A DNA stretch of 64,000 nucleotides from assembly GCA_934322085.1 (NCBI GenBank), contig CAKRGF010000009.1, positions 1 through 64,000 of the forward strand. Reading direction: 5' to 3'. The translations under genes were made by a program, and so were the position numbers. Positions 8,102 through 16,483 of this stretch are shown piece after piece. Source of the stretch: an uncultured Eubacterium sp. GTDB lineage: Bacteria > Bacillota > Clostridia > Lachnospirales > Lachnospiraceae. Under the pieces are notes generated by a model. It had not been told where the DNA came from, did not search any database, and was given only the letters and a program-made list of their open reading frames with translations. Positions within the stretch are counted from its first letter, which is position 1. Every line of letters begins with the position of its first letter.

Positions 8102-9838
8102 ATGGACTACAAGAAAACATACGAAGCTTGGTTATCAAATCCATATTTTGATGCCGACACAAAGAAAGAGCTTGAGAGTATTGCCGGGGATGAAAATGAA
8201 ATCAAGGAACGCTTTTATGCGGATCTTGAGTTTGGTACAGCCGGTCTCCGTGGTATTATCGGAGCAGGTACAAACCGTATGAATGTTTATACGGTACGCA
8301 AAGCGACACAGGGACTTGCCAACTACATCATCAAGCAGAACGGACAGAAAAAGGGCGTGGCAATTGCTTTTGATTCCCGCCGGATGTCACCGGAATTTGC
8401 GGATGAGGCTGCTTGCTGTTTAGCAGCGAATGGGATTAAAGCTTATGTGTTTGAGTCACTTCGACCGACACCGGAATTGTCTTTTGCCGTTCGTGAGTTA
8501 GGATGTATTTCAGGTATTAACATTACTGCCAGCCACAATCCGCCGGAATACAACGGTTATAAAGTATACTGGGAGGACGGTGCACAGATTACACCGCCTC
8601 ATGATACCGGAATTATGGATGAGGTGAAAGCGGTAACCGATTATGCGACAGTTAAGACGATGGACAAAGAAGAGGCAAAGAAAGCCGGTTTGTATGAGAA
8701 TATCGGAAAAGCTGTTGATGACCGCTATATGGAGGAACTTAAGAAAAATGTTCTTCATCCGGATTGCATTAAAAAAGCGTCAGCAGATTTGAAAATTGTT
8801 TATACACCACTTCACGGAACCGGAAATCTGCCGGTACGCCGCATTTTGAAAGAACTTGGCTTTAAGAATGTATTTGTTGTGCCGGAACAGGAACTGCCGG
8901 ATGGTGAATTTCCTACCGTCAGCTATCCGAATCCGGAAGCACCGGAAGCATTTGAACTTGCTCTTAAACTGGCAAAAGAAAAAGATGCCGATTTAGTTCT
9001 GGCAACGGACCCGGATGCGGACCGCCTTGGTGTTTATGTAAAAGATACCAAATCCGGTGAATATATCTGCTTAACCGGAAATATGTCGGGAAGTTTTCTT
9101 GCCGATTATGAAATTGGACAGAAACTTGCACTGGAAGGAAAACTTCCGGAAGATGGCGAGTTGATTAAGACGGTTGTTACTTCGAATCTTGTAGATGCAA
9201 TGGCAAAATATTATGGCATCAAAGTGACCGAGTGTCTGACTGGATTTAAGTGGATTGGAAGAGAAATTCTCCGCATGGAGACAACCGGAAAAGGCCACTA
9301 TCTGTTTGGTTTTGAGGAAAGTTATGGCTGCTTGATTGGAACGCATGCAAGAGATAAGGATGCGATTGTGGCATCGATGGCACTTTGTGAGGCAGCGGCT
9401 TATTATAAACTGCGTGGCAAAACAATTTGGGATGCTATGTTAGATATGTATGAGAAATACGGCTACTACAAAGATAATGTAATTGCCATTACTCATAAAG
9501 GTATTGAGGGACTGCAGAAGATTCAGTCGATTATGGATAATCTCCGCAAAAATCCGCCGATGAAATTTGGTAATTACGATGTGACGGCAGTAAGAGATTA
9601 TTTGAAAGATGAAATCGTAGATGTTAAGACCGGCGAGAAGAAACCAACCGGTATTCCAAAGTCCAACGTACTCTATTTCGAATTGACCGAGGATGCATGG
9701 CTTTGTGTTCGTCCATCCGGTACGGAGCCAAAGATTAAACTTTACTTTGGTGTTGTTGGTAAAGATTTGGCAGATGCCGATGAAAAATCAGAAAAACTGG
9801 CTGTAATTGTAAAGGATTTGCTGAATCAGTTAGGATAA
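8102..9838 (+). CDS. pgcA: Phosphoglucomutase/phosphomannomutase
   Basis: This 578-aa alpha-D-phosphohexomutase interconverts glucose 1- and 6-phosphate. Residues visible include GTAGLRG near 43, the phosphoserine loop TASHNPPEYNGYKVYW near 141, the metal loop DPDADR near 303, the sugar-binding GFEESYG near 402 and the phosphate-binding loop RPSGTEPKIK near 540. Length and motifs match the long Firmicute form (PgcA type, about 580 aa). It lies 22 nt before the branching enzyme gene and so feeds glucose 1-phosphate to glycogen synthesis; sugar nucleotides for the wall are another outlet. Start chosen from AAGGAGG 6 nt upstream. Confidence 0.92.
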   Translation: MDYKKTYEAWLSNPYFDADTKKELESIAGDENEIKERFYADLEFGTAGLRGIIGAGTNRMNVYTVRKATQGLANYIIKQNGQKKGVAIAFDSRRMSPEFADEAACCLAANGIKAYVFESLRPTPELSFAVRELGCISGINITASHNPPEYNGYKVYWEDGAQITPPHDTGIMDEVKAVTDYATVKTMDKEEAKKAGLYENIGKAVDDRYMEELKKNVLHPDCIKKASADLKIVYTPLHGTGNLPVRRILKELGFKNVFVVPEQELPDGEFPTVSYPNPEAPEAFELALKLAKEKDADLVLATDPDADRLGVYVKDTKSGEYICLTGNMSGSFLADYEIGQKLALEGKLPEDGELIKTVVTSNLVDAMAKYYGIKVTECLTGFKWIGREILRMETTGKGHYLFGFEESYGCLIGTHARDKDAIVASMALCEAAAYYKLRGKTIWDAMLDMYEKYGYYKDNVIAITHKGIEGLQKIQSIMDNLRKNPPMKFGNYDVTAVRDYLKDEIVDVKTGEKKPTGIPKSNVLYFELTEDAWLCVRPSGTEPKIKLYFGVVGKDLADADEKSEKLAVIVKDLLNQLG

Positions 9839-9860
9839 AATAAATGCAGGGGGTGAACAT

Positions 9861-12137
9861 GTGAGCAATCCATATTTGGAACAGTGGACGAGCAAAGAGA
9901 TGCTGAAGGAATTGGAAGAGGGAATTTTGAATGCACCTCAGGATTTGCTTGGCTGCCACATTTTCAAAGAGGAGGATGTGCAGATTTTTACCGCATATCG
10001 TCCGTGTGCAAAACGTATGTGGGTGCTGGATTCAAAAGGGGAGACCACTTACGAGATGGAACCAATGGAGCCGGAAGGATTTTTTGGCTATGTCATTGAG
10101 AAGAAATCGGAGCGGCTGAAAAAATATCGATTCCGGGTGGAATATGGACCGGACGATGTGATTGAAATTGACGACCCTTATGCATTTCCGGGGATGTTTG
10201 GTGAACTTGACCGGTATTTGTTCTCCGAGGGAAACCATTATAAAATTTATGAAAAATTAGGAGCACATCCGATGAAGCGCGATGGCGTGGAGGGCGTTCA
10301 GTTTGCTGTCTGGGCGCCACACGCCTGCAGCGTGAGTGTAATCGGTGAGTTTAATATGTGGGATGCAAGACTTCATAAGATGATTATGAGGGGAAGCAGC
10401 GGTATTTTTGAACTGTTCGTGCCGGGTGCGTGGGAAGGTGCTGCCTATAAGTATGAGATTACGGCAAAGAGCGGGGATAAGCTGTATAAGACGGACCCTT
10501 ATGGAAATTATGCGGAACTGCGCCCGGGAAATGCTTCCCGAATTACGTCGCTTAATGGCTACAAATGGCAGGATGGTTCTTATCAGAAGAAGCATCAGAA
10601 AAAGTCAAGAGATGTAAGAGACAAAGAGCCGATGAGTATTTATGAGGTTCATCTTGCGTCCTGGAAAAAACGAATTGAAGACGATGATAATGGCAATTTT
10701 TCATATCGTGAGTTAGCATCTATGCTCGGCGACTATGTGGTTGATATGGGTTATACTCATATTGAATTGATGGGAATTGCAGAGTATCCGTTTGATGGCT
10801 CATGGGGCTATCAGGTTGGCTGTTATTATGCGCCGACGAGTCGTTATGGTGAGCCAAAAGATTTTATGTATTTTGTGGATGAAATGCACAAGCGGGGGAT
10901 TCAGGTAATTTTAGACTGGGTACCGGCGCATTTTCCAAAAGATGCTCACTGCCTTGGACGTTTTGACGGACAGCCGTTGTATGAACATCCGGACAGCAGG
11001 CGTGGCGAACATCCGGACTGGGGAACGTATATTTTCGATTACGGAAGAATGGAAGTGAAAAACTTCCTTGTTGCCAATGCACTGTTCTGGATAGAGAAGT
11101 TCCATATTGACGGACTTCGTGTGGATGCCGTGGCTTCTATGCTGTATCTGGATTACGGTAAGAACGATGGCGAGTGGCTTCCGAACAAAGATGGCGGAAA
11201 TGAGCATTACGAGGCAATTCATTTCCTGCAGCATTTAAATTCCGAGGTGGAAAAGGAGCATCCGGGAGCTTATATCATTGCGGAAGAGTCGACGGCATGG
11301 CCGGGCGTTACGGCGCCGGTAGCAGATGGCGGACTTGGCTTTTCTTACAAATGGAATATGGGCTGGATGAATGACTTTTTGGAGTACATGAAATTAGATC
11401 CATATTTCAGAAAAGACCATCAGGGGCAGTTGTGTTTTAGTATTGATTATTACACCAGTGAGAAATACATTTTGGTTTTATCGCATGATGAAGTGGTTCA
11501 TGGAAAATGTTCTCTGTTAAACAAGATGTCCGGTTTGGAAGGAGATAAGTTTGCTTCCCTTCGTGCCGCATTTGGATTTATGTATGGTCATCCGGGCAAA
11601 AAGCTTTTGTTTATGGGGCAGGAATTTGCTCAGAAGCGAGAATGGGCAGAGTTTCGGAGTCTGGACTGGTTTTTACTGGAAGAAGATGACAGACATAAGA
11701 AAATGCAGGATTACGTATGTGAATTAAATCACTTGTACCAAAAGTACGATGCCTTGTATTATCACGATTTTGATGTTATGGGCTTTGAGTGGATGGACTG
11801 CTGGCGTCCGGAATTAAGTACAGTAGCGTTTGTGCGCCGTGGAAGCTCAGTAAAAGACCAGTTGATGTTTATTGCAAACTTCACACCGATGGCATTGGAA
11901 GATTATCAGGTCAATGCACCTTGTGCCGGAACCTTTACGGAGATACTAAATTCCGACGAAGAGCGATTTGGCGGTGAAGGCCGTGTGAATAAAAAGCCGA
12001 TTCAGGCAAAACCATGTAAGGCACCGGTAGTGCCAAGACCAGGCGAAAAAATCAAACCGGGAAAGAAATATTACGAACTGGAACTGTATGTTCCACCGTT
12101 GTCGGTCGTAGTATTGCGGTATGATTATAAGGCGTAG
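9861..12137 (+). CDS. glgB: 1,4-alpha-glucan branching enzyme
   Basis: This 758-aa GH13 enzyme makes alpha-1,6 branches in glycogen. The N-terminal ~120 residues form an extra CBM48-like module, a second CBM48 follows (FAVWAPHACSVSVIGEFNMW near 150), then the catalytic barrel. The nucleophile Asp is in GLRVDAVASMLY near 420, the acid/base Glu in IIAEESTAWPG near 473 and the transition-state His-Asp in LSHDEVVHGK near 545. Both N-terminal modules are kept, so it is the long form. The start is GTG at 9861 with GGGGGT ahead. It is coupled to the phosphoglucomutase gene. No glgC, glgA or glgP lies in the window, so the pathway must continue elsewhere. Confidence 0.95.
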   Translation: MSNPYLEQWTSKEMLKELEEGILNAPQDLLGCHIFKEEDVQIFTAYRPCAKRMWVLDSKGETTYEMEPMEPEGFFGYVIEKKSERLKKYRFRVEYGPDDVIEIDDPYAFPGMFGELDRYLFSEGNHYKIYEKLGAHPMKRDGVEGVQFAVWAPHACSVSVIGEFNMWDARLHKMIMRGSSGIFELFVPGAWEGAAYKYEITAKSGDKLYKTDPYGNYAELRPGNASRITSLNGYKWQDGSYQKKHQKKSRDVRDKEPMSIYEVHLASWKKRIEDDDNGNFSYRELASMLGDYVVDMGYTHIELMGIAEYPFDGSWGYQVGCYYAPTSRYGEPKDFMYFVDEMHKRGIQVILDWVPAHFPKDAHCLGRFDGQPLYEHPDSRRGEHPDWGTYIFDYGRMEVKNFLVANALFWIEKFHIDGLRVDAVASMLYLDYGKNDGEWLPNKDGGNEHYEAIHFLQHLNSEVEKEHPGAYIIAEESTAWPGVTAPVADGGLGFSYKWNMGWMNDFLEYMKLDPYFRKDHQGQLCFSIDYYTSEKYILVLSHDEVVHGKCSLLNKMSGLEGDKFASLRAAFGFMYGHPGKKLLFMGQEFAQKREWAEFRSLDWFLLEEDDRHKKMQDYVCELNHLYQKYDALYYHDFDVMGFEWMDCWRPELSTVAFVRRGSSVKDQLMFIANFTPMALEDYQVNAPCAGTFTEILNSDEERFGGEGRVNKKPIQAKPCKAPVVPRPGEKIKPGKKYYELELYVPPLSVVVLRYDYKA

Positions 12138-12152
12138 GGTTTTTCTAATTGC

Positions 12153-12290
12153 ATATATGACTAAAAAAGTTTGTGTTTCATGGGCGCTGTCGCTTAGACA
12201 AACACGCGGAGATATGTTATGTGCTAAGAATGTGCATATTGAATCCGCGCGTTTGTACCCATGAAACACAAATCTTTTTTAGTAATATAT
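12153..12290 (+). repeat. Long structured hairpin with conserved 13-nt bulge (element 1)
   Basis: The outer arms 12153-12184 and 12258-12290 pair over 32 bp with one mismatch and one bulged base. On the 5' side only, a 13-nt bulge (12185-12197) holds GCTGTCGCTTA. An inner stem follows (12198-12210 with 12244-12256, one mismatch), then an apical part with TATG..GCTA..GCATAT (12218-12239). The same architecture, bulge core and apex recur at 63188-63356 with unrelated arm sequence. It lies 15 nt after glgB. The T-run inside the 3' arm could allow termination, but the conserved bulge is not explained by that. Candidate structured RNA. Confidence 0.75.
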
Positions 12291-12385
12291 AAAGTTCGAA
12301 AGCCACTTCGCCTTAAGTCGAGACAGAGCGGTACAGCATCTTGGCGAGAATTAGCCTAACCTATAGTCCTATCGCCGGTTGTTAA
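12291..12385. other. Non-coding stretch after hairpin element 1
   Basis: About 95 nt between the long hairpin and the shared terminator hold no open frame with a ribosome site. The composition is more GC-balanced than most spacers here, with short self-complementary pieces (CTTCGCC / GGCGA). It may belong to the same transcript as element 1. I could not recognise an RNA family. Confidence 0.35.
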
Positions 12386-12426
12386 AATAAAAAAGGAAAG
12401 CAAGTATCCCGCTTTCCTTTTTTATT
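12386..12426. terminator. Bidirectional terminator between glgB region and L,D-transpeptidase
   Basis: AAAAAAGGAAAGC (12389-12401) pairs with GCTTTCCTTTTTT (12411-12423). A- and T-runs on both sides let it stop convergent transcripts from either strand. Confidence 0.9.
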
Positions 12427-12440
12427 TCTAACACACCATC

Positions 12441-13964
12441 TTAATAATGTATAAACACCATTTCACGGTATTTTGTCAAGTCATAAATCTTTTTCGAATC
12501 CGATAGAGATAAGTTTAAGCATCCGTGTGAACCACGGCTTCTATAAAGAGTTTTACTCCAGCGTCTCCATGGCTGCCAAGGCGCACCGTGGAATCCGGTT
12601 CCGGTCCACATGATACGAACCCAGTTGTTTACCGGCGTTGCATAGTTATCGCCGCGGAGAGTACGGTGTGTCTGGTGTTCTTTGATGAAATAAGCACCGG
12701 TTCTTGTCTGACGGTCTTTCACTGGTTTTCCGCTGATTGTTCGACACTTAAAAGTAACTTTTCCGTTGCGCCATACATACACTTTTTGAGCGGTAAGGTC
12801 GATTTCGGTAAAGTTTTCTGTATCCCAATCCTTTGTTTTGTCATCGGTGTTCATCGTAAACGCCGTATTGGCAAATTTCGTTTTCTTTTTAATCGTTAGC
12901 GCCTTTTTTTGTGCAGCGTTTGGATTTTCCATATAAGCTTTCTGCGTATCGGCATCCATTGTCTTTTTCAAAGCACTTTTCAATTGTTTCAGCATCGTAT
13001 CATAAACAATCTGCCAGCCATAATCGCCGCCAGTTACGTGAACGGTTTTGCCATTGTGGCTTTTGAACGAACGCGTTACGCCAACGGTTTTATATTTAAA
13101 GCAGGTTTTTTCAACCCAGTTTTCAATAGCTTCGTTTTCAAAAGAAACTTTTCCGTCTTTGTATTTGCACCATTTATAAATCTGCTTTGGACTAATGGTT
13201 TCGGTAATACCCTTTTGAATTGTCCACGTTACCCATCGGAGAATAACGGGGTTACATGCATCTACTTTTTCCTGAAGAGAAGGGTCAGTGGAATAGATGT
13301 CTGGTTTTGTATAAACGTCTGGATGAACTTTTTGATCTGTCAAATCAAGTTTTTCGTGTCCGGATTGCAATGCCTTCTCAATTGTATTTAAAAAATCATC
13401 ATGATTTAACGTGTTACCTAAATATTCTTTTTCAATGACAAGGTATTTTTTCTCTGGTGAAAAAACAACTTTAGCATTCTGTGGCTGTGTAACAGGATAG
13501 GATTCACTACCTGTTGAAAGATCGGACTGTCCTACTAATGTGTCCAGTTTTTTCTTGTTGTAAGCGGCTCCTAGGTCAATATCAACCTGCTTTTTCTTTC
13601 CTAAAGAAAAGAATGGAAGAGAATCGTGCTGTTCGTCGTATTTTTTCTGAAGAGAATCTTTAATATCCACCTGATAGTCAATATCATCTTTCTGGATAGT
13701 TAAAGTTCCATTATTTCTTCCTGTTATTTTAAGCTGATAGGTGGAAAATACCTGATTAATCAGTTCCGCTGATTCTTCATAGGTCATGCCTGAAACTTCC
13801 CGGTCACCAATCCATGTGTTTGAGTACCAGCGGTTCATATAATAGATATGTATACCTAAAACAATGCCTATTACTACAACTAATGTTGCAATTGTAGCAA
13901 TAAGCATTGCTTTCCCCTTTTTTGTATGAATCCAAGATGGTTTTTGTGTCTCTCGATTATCCAC
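12441..13964 (-). CDS. L,D-transpeptidase (YkuD) with peptidoglycan-binding module
   Basis: This 507-aa protein has one N-terminal membrane anchor (residues 20-42), a putative peptidoglycan-binding domain (PF12229 type, GDREVSGMTYEESAELI near 57 and a second copy later), and a C-terminal YkuD domain from about 385. The catalytic His is in TGFHGAPW and the catalytic Cys in SHGCLNLS near 482. Such enzymes make 3-3 cross-links in peptidoglycan or attach wall polymers, outside the membrane. The start is GTG at 13964 with GAGGG 8 nt ahead. A strong promoter lies 43 nt upstream. It is alone in its transcription unit. Confidence 0.92.
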   Translation of the reverse strand: MDNRETQKPSWIHTKKGKAMLIATIATLVVVIGIVLGIHIYYMNRWYSNTWIGDREVSGMTYEESAELINQVFSTYQLKITGRNNGTLTIQKDDIDYQVDIKDSLQKKYDEQHDSLPFFSLGKKKQVDIDLGAAYNKKKLDTLVGQSDLSTGSESYPVTQPQNAKVVFSPEKKYLVIEKEYLGNTLNHDDFLNTIEKALQSGHEKLDLTDQKVHPDVYTKPDIYSTDPSLQEKVDACNPVILRWVTWTIQKGITETISPKQIYKWCKYKDGKVSFENEAIENWVEKTCFKYKTVGVTRSFKSHNGKTVHVTGGDYGWQIVYDTMLKQLKSALKKTMDADTQKAYMENPNAAQKKALTIKKKTKFANTAFTMNTDDKTKDWDTENFTEIDLTAQKVYVWRNGKVTFKCRTISGKPVKDRQTRTGAYFIKEHQTHRTLRGDNYATPVNNWVRIMWTGTGFHGAPWQPWRRWSKTLYRSRGSHGCLNLSLSDSKKIYDLTKYREMVFIHY

Positions 13965-14006
13965 CCTTACATCCCTCTTTCCTTAAAAATATTGTCTCAC
14001 AATGGG

Positions 14007-14035
14007 ATTATAAAATTTTGTGGTGGAGTTGTCAA
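14007..14035 (-). promoter_or_regulatory. SigA promoter for the L,D-transpeptidase gene
   Basis: On the minus strand TTGACA (14030-14035) and TATAAT (14007-14012) are both perfect and 17 nt apart. High basal expression is expected. Confidence 0.8.
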
Positions 14036-14069
14036 CACAAACAAGCTCTTTTTTTGAAATTACCGTAAC

Positions 14070-15608
14070 TTACCAGATTTTTGCCGCCTCTAAGAAGGCT
14101 GTGTATGATAATTTTGGATCATAAATGCTGGTATCAAACAAAAGCGGTGCGCACTGGGAGCGCCACGATGTTGCATCACATAAGCCCCAAAGTGTTATGC
14201 CAGTAATTCCCTTTGGATTTAAGCTCTGATTACGGTTCTTTTGTTTCGTAATAATGGTCTGCATCAGTTTTTTTACAAACTTTGCCTGATCTGCATCGGT
14301 TTCATGCTCTGGTGTATAAGAGTAGGAAGCGTTAGCACCTTCTGTGTCAAAGTTTATAGTAAAGTCAAGTTCGGTTATCTGAATTTCGTAACCGGCTGCT
14401 AAAAACTGCTCCAATGCACTGCCGTATTCGGCAACGGTAGGAACTTTTACATCTACGTGGCTCTGCATGCCGATACCTCCGCAAATTTTAGCGGTTTCGT
14501 CTTTGTTGATAAATTCCACCAGATTTAATGTGTCTTTTACGCCGAAATAGGTGTTGTAATCATTATAAAATAACGTGACTTTATCCGTTGCCTGATAACT
14601 CTTTAACATATCATAGGCGATTTCAAATGCTTTCTTTACGTAAGAAGGAGAATTTCCCATATCGCCATATACACTCGTCCATGTTTTGAAAAATGCAAAA
14701 GACGGACGGTGGAGATATTCGTTTACGACATCCCATGCGTAAACAATGCTTCCGGCAGAACCGGTTAAAGCTTTTTCTTTATCCATTACATGCCCCATTA
14801 CATTGTGAATGTAAAAATCAAGACGGGCATCCATAACAGCAGGAGTAACAACTTTTGAGCCATCGTAATTTTTTGTAAAGAACCAGGACGGCGTCTGGCT
14901 GTGCCATACCAAAGTATGGGCACGCATTTTCAAACCGTTGTTTTTTGCGGCCTCTAAAGCTTTGTCAACGGTTGTAAATGCTAATTCCGGAACGGTTGAT
15001 TCGGTATATCCGGCAGGAATATAATATCCCTTTTTCTTTGCGTCAGCAACGGAAATGAGTTTGGCGGATGAGCCGAGAATAGCATCCGGTTTCATTTCAT
15101 TTTCCAAAGTAAAGCTGTTGTACTGTTTTTTTACAAATTTCATTGTGGACGCGTTTTGCAGTTCTCGTGGATTAGAAGCACTTCCGTAGTTTAGGCAGGT
15201 ACCCATGTACGGTACAATTTTTGCATAGGTATCCTTTAAGCTGGAAGCAACGACGGTTTTTTTCGCTTTCACCTTTACTTTGCAGGTAAGTTTAAATGTT
15301 TTTTTCTTTCTTTTTACCGTGCAGGTGATTTTTGCGGTTCCTTTCGCTTTTGCCTTTAATTTGCAGGAGGTACGTTTCTTTTTTGAAATTGAAACGACCT
15401 TTTTCTTGCTTGTTTTCCAAGTGACCTTGCATTTTTTTGTGTTTTTTACCTTAAGAGTTTTTGATTTTCCCTTGGTCAAAGTAATTGATTTTTGGGAAAG
15501 TTTTGGCTTTTTTGCCTTTGCTTCGGAGGATACCGTGTTTGTCAGAAATGAAGACAGACAAAGAGCGGCAACCAGGCTGTGGGCAATTACCTTTTTGATT
15601 TGTTTCAT
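14070..15608 (-). CDS. Secreted GH10 endo-1,4-beta-xylanase with N-terminal Ig-like module
   Basis: A signal peptide (residues 1-31, ending near SSEAKA) is followed by a lysine-rich BIG2-type Ig-like module (about 35-115) and a GH10 barrel (about 122-510). Key residues: NEMKPDAIL near 175, WDVVNEYLH with the acid/base Glu near 292, and ITELDF with the nucleophile Glu near 412. The enzyme cleaves xylan outside the cell. The Ig-like module is very basic and may hold the enzyme to the acidic wall; it is not a known carbohydrate-binding module. AAAGGAG precedes the ATG. The downstream gene on this strand (L,D-transpeptidase) has its own promoter. At 512 aa it is long for GH10 because of the extra module. 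Confidence 0.93.
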   Translation of the reverse strand: MKQIKKVIAHSLVAALCLSSFLTNTVSSEAKAKKPKLSQKSITLTKGKSKTLKVKNTKKCKVTWKTSKKKVVSISKKKRTSCKLKAKAKGTAKITCTVKRKKKTFKLTCKVKVKAKKTVVASSLKDTYAKIVPYMGTCLNYGSASNPRELQNASTMKFVKKQYNSFTLENEMKPDAILGSSAKLISVADAKKKGYYIPAGYTESTVPELAFTTVDKALEAAKNNGLKMRAHTLVWHSQTPSWFFTKNYDGSKVVTPAVMDARLDFYIHNVMGHVMDKEKALTGSAGSIVYAWDVVNEYLHRPSFAFFKTWTSVYGDMGNSPSYVKKAFEIAYDMLKSYQATDKVTLFYNDYNTYFGVKDTLNLVEFINKDETAKICGGIGMQSHVDVKVPTVAEYGSALEQFLAAGYEIQITELDFTINFDTEGANASYSYTPEHETDADQAKFVKKLMQTIITKQKNRNQSLNPKGITGITLWGLCDATSWRSQCAPLLFDTSIYDPKLSYTAFLEAAKIW

Positions 15609-15653
15609 ATAGCTACACTCCTTTCATTGTAACCATATTTTAACAAAACAATA

Positions 15654-15684
15654 GGAATGCCACAATAAACTATTGTGACATTCC
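15654..15684 (-). terminator. Terminator after the MTA/SAH nucleosidase gene
   Basis: A 14-bp stem with a 3-nt loop and one mismatch (15654-15667 with 15671-15684), followed on the minus strand by a T-rich run. It lies 27 nt after the stop codon. Confidence 0.6.
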
Positions 15685-15710
15685 ACTGTGTTATTCTTAA
15701 AGGAAATTGT

Positions 15711-16409
15711 TTATAAATGTTGATAAAGTTCCTTAAGCAGAGAAACGGTGTGGATAATTGCCTGTTTTGCAAAAACCGGATAATCCATATGACCGGAATT
15801 ATCTGCCTTGTCAGAAATGGCACGGATAATTAAAAATGGAACATTGTTTAAGTAAGCAGTGTGTGCCATGGCAGCACCTTCCATTTCGGCACAGTCACCA
15901 TGGAATGTTTCAATTAAATAATTCTTTTTCTCCGCACTGGCGATAAACTGGTCGCCGCTCACCACTTTTCCAATGTGGCAGTGGATGTCAGGATTCGCTT
16001 TTTCACAGGCGGATTTTGCCAAAGAAACCAGAGTCTCATCTGTTGTAAAAATTGACTGCTCCATGCGTGGGATGGTGCCGACCGGGTCTCCGAGTGGCGA
16101 GACATCCATATCGTGTTCCTGCGCACAGCTCGATAAAACAATGTCGCCGATATCAAGAGCGTTGTTTAAGGAGCCGGCGACGCCGGTGTTGATAACCATG
16201 GTTACATGAAAGTCATCACAGAGAATCTGGGTGCAGACTGCCATATTAACCTTGCCAATGCCACTTACAACGGCAACGGTTTTGATTCCGTAAAAATCTC
16301 CTTCCACAAAAGTCATGCCTGCTTTTGTCACTTCGTTTGTATTTGTCATTTCTTCTTTTATGATAGCCACTTCTTCATCCATGGCTCCGATTAATCCAAT
16401 TTTTTTCAT
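15711..16409 (-). CDS. mtnN: 5'-methylthioadenosine/S-adenosylhomocysteine nucleosidase
   Basis: This 232-aa enzyme cleaves adenine from MTA, SAH and 5'-deoxyadenosine, clearing inhibitors made by methyl transfer, polyamine and radical-SAM reactions. The opening IGLIGAMDEEVAIIKEEM holds the catalytic Glu (near 12), VVSGIGKVNMA binds ribose, EMEGAAMAHTA (near 172) holds the second acid, and ISDKADNSG (near 197) holds the catalytic Asp. Length is typical. The start at 16409 follows AGGAGG; a start 7 codons earlier has no ribosome site. It lies between two exported hydrolase genes but has no obvious functional link to them. Confidence 0.95.
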   Translation of the reverse strand: MKKIGLIGAMDEEVAIIKEEMTNTNEVTKAGMTFVEGDFYGIKTVAVVSGIGKVNMAVCTQILCDDFHVTMVINTGVAGSLNNALDIGDIVLSSCAQEHDMDVSPLGDPVGTIPRMEQSIFTTDETLVSLAKSACEKANPDIHCHIGKVVSGDQFIASAEKKNYLIETFHGDCAEMEGAAMAHTAYLNNVPFLIIRAISDKADNSGHMDYPVFAKQAIIHTVSLLKELYQHL

Positions 16410-16483
16410 AATGCCTCCTAAATAAAACAATCAGTTTCGTCATTAAGTGTAGTTGATTTGTGTAGAAAAAGTCAAGGGTATCT

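Noticed and set aside
12153..12290. Reading hairpin element 1 as a plain glgB terminator
   Set aside because: A proper terminator follows at 12386-12426, and the conserved bulge shared with element 2 is not explained by termination.
12909..13391. 160-codon + strand frame inside the L,D-transpeptidase gene
   Set aside because: Phe/Ile-rich shadow of the Lys-rich gene on the other strand, without start signals.
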